DNA of 64,000 nucleotides from Saccharofermentans sp. (GTDB lineage Bacteria; Bacillota; Clostridia; Saccharofermentanales; Saccharofermentanaceae): contig JAILDX010000026.1 of assembly GCA_024688685.1 (NCBI GenBank), positions 1 to 64,000 of the forward strand. Direction: 5' to 3'. Each line of letters begins with the position of its first letter. The first letter of the stretch is position 1. The translations under genes were made by a program, and so were the position numbers. Under the pieces are notes generated by a model. It was not told the DNA's origin. It saw nothing but the letters and a program-made list of their open reading frames with translations, and ran no database searches. Shown piece after piece: positions 60,263-64,000 of the stretch.

Positions 60263-61024
60263 ATGGAAAAGATCTATATGATACCTGTTAACGACGCGTA
60301 TTCTTCAGACTGCGACTGTCCCCTGTGCGCTCTTTCCAAGAAGGCAGAGGAAAACGAGCTGGATTATTATCTCGGTCCGTCGCTTATGGAGCCTGATACA
60401 CGCAAGATAACAAACAAGTCCGGGTTCTGCCCCGAGCATCTGGGCAAGCTCAACAGACGTGAAGCAAACAGACTGGGTCTGGGACTGATGCTCCATACCC
60501 ATCTTAAGGATGTAAAGGAAGATATTTCCAAAGATATCGAGTCTGCCATTCCTTCAAAAGCTTCTCTTTTCAAGGGAAGGAGCAGTGATTACAAGAATAA
60601 GCTCATACAGGCTGCAGACAAGATAGACAGGAGGACGATGATGTGTCCTATCTGTGAGAAGATGAATAATGCGATGACTCATTATCCTGATGTCATTACC
60701 TATATGTTCCTTCACGATAATGATTTTAAAGAAAGATTCTTAAATGCGAGATCTCACTGTCTCCCCCACACTGCAGTCTTACTGAGGGCAGCATCAAGAC
60801 TGTCACAGAATGACGCAGCGGATTTTGTTTCGGCTCTCTACGAGAACAATACAAAATACTTCTATCCGCTCATAGACGATGTCGAGTGGTTTACGCTTAA
60901 GTTCGACTACCGCAATAACGACAAGCCGTGGGGCAACTCGAAGAATGCCATACAGAGAGCAATGAGATTCCTTGCTGCTGACAGGAGTGATTTTGATGAA
61001 AAACAATCCGGAAACAAAAAGTGA
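60263..61024 (+). CDS. DUF6062-family protein
   Basis: A soluble protein with four cysteine clusters: DCDCPLCALSKKAEE at the N-terminus, SGFCPEHLGKLNRR, TMMCPICEKMN and SHCLPHTAVLL; the paired CxxC and CxxxH motifs are well suited to bind metal. The family is found in Clostridia and lacks a known function. TGGAGG precedes the ATG. It lies 12 bp after the P-loop/Asp23 gene; the DsrE-like gene starts within its last codons. Confidence 0.8.
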   Translation: MEKIYMIPVNDAYSSDCDCPLCALSKKAEENELDYYLGPSLMEPDTRKITNKSGFCPEHLGKLNRREANRLGLGLMLHTHLKDVKEDISKDIESAIPSKASLFKGRSSDYKNKLIQAADKIDRRTMMCPICEKMNNAMTHYPDVITYMFLHDNDFKERFLNARSHCLPHTAVLLRAASRLSQNDAADFVSALYENNTKYFYPLIDDVEWFTLKFDYRNNDKPWGNSKNAIQRAMRFLAADRSDFDEKQSGNKK

Positions 61025-61409
61025 ACTGACATTCGAGCTTGAGGAAGAGTTAGAGATGGAAAGGTCAGCTGACGGCGGCCAGGTCACTCTGCTCATCAAG
61101 CATGACTACTTTTCATCTGATAATGAACACGGAAGAGCTTTGCTCAAGTCTTTTCTCGGGACTGTTCTTGATACACAGAATGTCGGCACGATCATACTGA
61201 CGGACTCAGGAGTTAAGATACTTGCTGACGGCAGTCCCTGCCTCGCAGTCCTGAATGACATCATAAATATCAACATGCCGAGAGTTCTCTGCTGCAGCGA
61301 CAGCCTTTCCTTCTACGGGACTGCATGTCCTGACTTCGCAGAAGCTGTATCATCAAGAGTGATCTTTATTGAGATCATGGAATCGGTAAACCTCATCACT
61401 GCGGAGTAA
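60996..61409 (+). CDS. DsrE/YedF-like sulfur-carrier-type protein
   Basis: The 137-residue protein matches the C-terminal DsrE-like half of YedF proteins (GRALLKSFLGTVLDTQ, TIILTDSGVKI, VLCCSDSLSFYG); in YedF an N-terminal TusA domain is usual and is missing here. The cysteine pair LCCSD sits where the family has its conserved Cys. The start at 60996 has CAGGAGTG; it overlaps the DUF6062 gene by 29 bp. Probable role in sulfur or selenium transfer, low certainty. Last gene of the plus-strand operon. Confidence 0.68.
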   Translation: MKNNPETKSELTFELEEELEMERSADGGQVTLLIKHDYFSSDNEHGRALLKSFLGTVLDTQNVGTIILTDSGVKILADGSPCLAVLNDIININMPRVLCCSDSLSFYGTACPDFAEAVSSRVIFIEIMESVNLITAE

Positions 61410-61447
61410 TCTTCTGCTGTTATTCACAATTAAATAAGTCAAAAAGA

Positions 61448-61472
61448 ACCGGCGCCTCAATGAAGCGCCGGT
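61448..61472. terminator. Bidirectional terminator between the plus operon and the PilX-like gene
   Basis: ACCGGCGC (61448-61455) pairs with GCGCCGGT (61465-61472). T-rich runs flank both sides (CTTATTATTTG on plus, TCTTTTT on minus), so it serves two converging transcripts. Confidence 0.88.
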
Positions 61473-61496
61473 CTTATTATTTGTTACTTCGTACTA

Positions 61497-63551
61497 TCAA
61501 GCGTAGTAGTAGATCATGTCTACGATCTTGAAGTCTGAGATAGCAGGCTTAGGATCGTGGCTCTCTGCAGCACCAAGGCTTGCACAATATGGAATTGCAA
61601 AACCGTTTACGTTTGTGTCTTGAGTAATCTTTGTAGCCTCAATTCTTCCGTAGAAATACAATACATTGTGATTAATACGGACTACAGATGTATGAGCCTC
61701 TGTCTTGTCATAAACCGTATTGTAAAGACCAACATATGCTTCACAGAATGCACCACCGCCTGCGGTATCTCCGAGAGTCAACGTATTGTGGCCTGCACCA
61801 AGGATGTACATTGATGGCTTATTTACACCATCATAAGGTGAACTTGAACCATATCTCATACCTGTAGTATCAGTATATGAAAGCTTAAGTACGTCCCAAG
61901 CCTTGAGTGGCGATGATCCACCATATTTAATAGCATCATAGCAGCTACTAACTGTTGCTGATGTATAGCTTCTCAAGCTTACGGAAACAAATCCAGTAGC
62001 AAACAGGTCACTATCATTTCCCTTACTCTTGTTTGTGTAACCAGTAGTAAGATTAACTCCAGACTCAAGAATAAATGCAGTCTTAGGGGGATTAGATGCG
62101 GGACCAAGTACTACGAAGAGAACACCCTTGATGTTGTAGGAAGATCCGATATAGATCGTGTATTCCTTGCTTCCATCGAAGAAGAGGTACTTCGGATTGT
62201 CAAGCGATGCATCATTGAGAACTGTATCTCCGCCTGAGAGATAGTATGTACCTTCAGGAACAATACTATTGGATGTAGCATAGTTGTATGTGCTTACAAA
62301 GTTCTTACCTGTCATAGGGGTTGCATCACTGGGATGTGTTGCAGAATAACCAAATGAAGCGAAAGCATCAGCTGTCTTGGGGAGGTTGTTGCTTCCTGAA
62401 AAATCAGCATCCATATACTTTCTGATCATTACAGCAGTGCTTGATGTATTGCTGATATCAGAATATGCGGCAGCAATTGTACTAAGGTTATCCAAATTGC
62501 TGGCATTGCCATTATCCCAAGTGAGATTAACACTAGGAGTAGATGTGCCAGAAATAGTTACGTCGCAGTTAGATGAATCAACGAGAGCTGCTGTACCACC
62601 ACTAATAGCCCAACTTAATGCACTCTCAATCTTTCCTTCGTCGAGTGCACTTGCATTACATACACGATTGACAAAATACCAACCTTTGTTGTATCCGGTA
62701 GTATTGAAATCTACTGCATTATTTGTAACAGTGAAAGAGTTCGTATCAGTAGTATCACTCTTACCAATGAAGAAAATATTGCCTGCACAATACACATGAG
62801 CTTGGCTTCCAAGCTTCATTCTTGAGTAATCGCCGAGGAATACGAGATCACCCTTGTACTTATCAGTATTGAAGTTAACATCGATAGATGTAGCACTTGT
62901 CTCACCGATAAAGATAAAAGTTGATTCCATACCATCGCCTTTGTCACTACGTGAGAGATCAACTGTTGAACCGTTACCATGGATAATAACAAAGTTATCC
63001 TTTGTTCCTGCAGGAGCACCTGCACCAACGTTAATGTTTGCAAAACTATAGTCATCACCATAACCAACATTGATAGGAGCATCGAATCTGGAAGCGGGTG
63101 CCTTCGGAGGAGTCTCCTTGAGGATCATCCTTACGTTCTCTGTCTCAGTATCGATAGTTGTAGCAAAATCGATATTGATGTGTGTAGCGTCAGTACGGTA
63201 AACATGCATTGTCGTATTGTTATCACCTGAAGTACTGTTGCTCAGACCGGGAACATTAGCACTAGCTGTAAGGTTAATAGTTGTTCCTGCTGAACCTGCA
63301 GTACCTGCAAGGTTGCGAAGTGTCGTATCGGAGATCTCCTGTGTGGAGATTGCCTGATAGATCATCTCGGCAGCGGATGTAACAGTAAGTCTTGCCTGAC
63401 TCTGCTCTGCATTCCTGTAGAGACGGTTCCTCGTTGAGTTAGTGAGCAACAAAGCAGCGGAGATGAAGATCATCGCCATAGCAAGGATCATCAGGACCAT
63501 AACAAGGATAATGCCCTGCTTATTGCCGTTCTTTTTAATAAATCTAGTCAT
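61497..63551 (-). CDS. Large PilX-like pilus-associated protein, 684 aa
   Basis: The N-terminus MTRFIKKNGNKQGIILVMVL and helix to residue ~37 look like the PilX/pilus assembly N-terminal domain; it has no typical G-F-T-L-x-E prepilin site. The region after it (SAAEMIYQAISTQEI) is the usual PilX start. Most of the ~640 further residues are Ser/Thr/Asn-rich and beta-like (GYGDDYSFANINVGAGAP), suggesting a large extracellular adhesin-like or tip protein. Ribosome binding site GGGAAGG; strong promoter upstream. It lies 8 kb from the pilin genes and is monocistronic. Function inferred from family only. Confidence 0.72.
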   Translation of the reverse strand: MTRFIKKNGNKQGIILVMVLMILAMAMIFISAALLLTNSTRNRLYRNAEQSQARLTVTSAAEMIYQAISTQEISDTTLRNLAGTAGSAGTTINLTASANVPGLSNSTSGDNNTTMHVYRTDATHINIDFATTIDTETENVRMILKETPPKAPASRFDAPINVGYGDDYSFANINVGAGAPAGTKDNFVIIHGNGSTVDLSRSDKGDGMESTFIFIGETSATSIDVNFNTDKYKGDLVFLGDYSRMKLGSQAHVYCAGNIFFIGKSDTTDTNSFTVTNNAVDFNTTGYNKGWYFVNRVCNASALDEGKIESALSWAISGGTAALVDSSNCDVTISGTSTPSVNLTWDNGNASNLDNLSTIAAAYSDISNTSSTAVMIRKYMDADFSGSNNLPKTADAFASFGYSATHPSDATPMTGKNFVSTYNYATSNSIVPEGTYYLSGGDTVLNDASLDNPKYLFFDGSKEYTIYIGSSYNIKGVLFVVLGPASNPPKTAFILESGVNLTTGYTNKSKGNDSDLFATGFVSVSLRSYTSATVSSCYDAIKYGGSSPLKAWDVLKLSYTDTTGMRYGSSSPYDGVNKPSMYILGAGHNTLTLGDTAGGGAFCEAYVGLYNTVYDKTEAHTSVVRINHNVLYFYGRIEATKITQDTNVNGFAIPYCASLGAAESHDPKPAISDFKIVDMIYYYA

Positions 63552-63605
63552 ATGAAGTACCTTCCCTTCGTATGTATAGTTTGCCTTATTACATTTATTG
63601 ACTGT

Positions 63606-63634
63606 ATTCTAAAACAACCTGTTAAAAATTTCAA
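63606..63634 (-). promoter_or_regulatory. Promoter of the PilX-like gene
   Basis: Minus-strand TTGAAA (63629-63634), 17-bp spacer, TAGAAT (63606-63611). Same -35 as the pta and minor prepilin promoters. Confidence 0.75.
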
Positions 63635-63692
63635 CAAAAGATTTCCAAAATGATAACATTTTTTGCATAAAGTGTGAACAAATTGTTAACAA

Positions 63693-64000
63693 TCAACTCT
63701 CTTCACTATTCTCAGGGGTCTCCTTAGGGGCTCCTTTAACCCCAAACTTATCAAATTCTTCCTTCTTGCAGGCTACAAGATAATAATCATTCTGAGTTGC
63801 GAGTCTCAGTACAGATGATGCGTAATAATCGCCTTCCCTGTTCTTCTTCACCCTGCTCCTTGCAAAGAACTCTCCATGCTGAGGGCAGAACAGAAGAGCA
63901 TATTCCGACTTGCGTATCCTGAACTTCTTGATTTTCTCCTTAAGCTTAGCTTTACAGATCGGACATGTCTTCCAGAAAGCATGCGTTCCTTCAAAGGCCA
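63693..64000 (-). CDS. C-terminal part of an unknown zinc-ribbon-like protein
   Basis: An open frame enters from the right window edge; about 101 residues are seen, ending at a TGA at 63693-63695. It shows THAFWKTCPICKAKLKEKIK and later LLFCPQHGEFFARSR, a CxxC with a following Cys and His that would bind zinc, and a basic middle; the end is acidic and Pro rich (KGAPKETPENSEES). It lies upstream of the PilX-like gene on the same strand, 141 bp away. The start is outside the window. Family not recognised. Confidence 0.6.
   Translation of the reverse strand, partial: AFEGTHAFWKTCPICKAKLKEKIKKFRIRKSEYALLFCPQHGEFFARSRVKKNREGDYYASSVLRLATQNDYYLVACKKEEFDKFGVKGAPKETPENSEES

Overview
The window reads as a chromosomal segment of an anaerobic, low-to-moderate GC member of the Clostridia (Bacillota). 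The basis is: strong GGAGG-type ribosome binding sites on most genes, pta-ackA fermentation genes, a Gram-positive type IV pilus set (PilB, PilT, PilC, PilM, PilN, PilO, PilD and prepilins, without outer-membrane PilQ/PilP), a TmcAL, a YhgE/Pip protein, a TagGH-like exporter, and several families typical of Clostridia (DUF6062, PF06541, DUF4143). A placement near Oscillospiraceae or Saccharofermentans relatives is only a guess.

Layout. Positions 1-8840 look accessory: the right end of an IS21-like element (istB 3' part, a 55-codon ORF, a 40-bp perfect palindrome, three end repeats) abuts a broken gene; then come two orphan exported proteins, a DUF4143 ATPase, an operon of response regulator, atypical sensor kinase and solute-binding-like lipoprotein, and gene remnants. 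This block ends at the 3' end of an RlmD-type methyltransferase gene, a family known as a hot spot for conjugative elements. From 8799 to 30000 lies a long run of minus-strand housekeeping and envelope genes: a polysaccharide ABC exporter with a DUF4422 protein, a small ORF behind a hairpin that hides its ribosome binding site, a divergent IspF, phosphoesterase, methyltransferase, oxidoreductase, GT-C-like membrane protein, ThrC, FolC, GtrA, two cadherin-like surface proteins (one with a glucosaminidase domain), a YfbR-like HD enzyme and dGTPase. PcrA, AckA, Pta and an anchored protein follow to 36044.

From 36100 to 48000 there are shorter units: TmcAL against RpsT, an rRNA methylase divergent from a small membrane protein, a symmetric palindrome array (38975-39039), metY with a leader ORF and a near-consensus promoter, a YfhO/GT2/DUF2752/DUF4190 operon, and a YhgE exporter-like protein with a TetR regulator, followed by tRNA-Gly(GCC). 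From 48185 to 57393 is the type IV pilus locus, apparently three transcripts: pilBTCMNO, the major pilin alone (own promoter and terminator), and three minor prepilins with their own promoter. PilD is divergent, followed on the plus strand by YebC, a P-loop/Asp23 fusion, a DUF6062 protein and a DsrE/YedF-like protein. A 684-residue PilX-like pilus protein and a partial zinc-ribbon-like protein close the window on the minus strand.

The most unusual signals are a recurring arrangement in which a -10 box lies exactly 6-7 nt upstream of the start codon with no ribosome binding site (five genes, suggesting leaderless mRNAs), the Cys/Met-ending leader ORF before metY, the mirror-symmetric TCCGCGCA array, and the separately wired pilus transcripts. 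No CRISPR array, prophage or biosynthetic cluster is visible.
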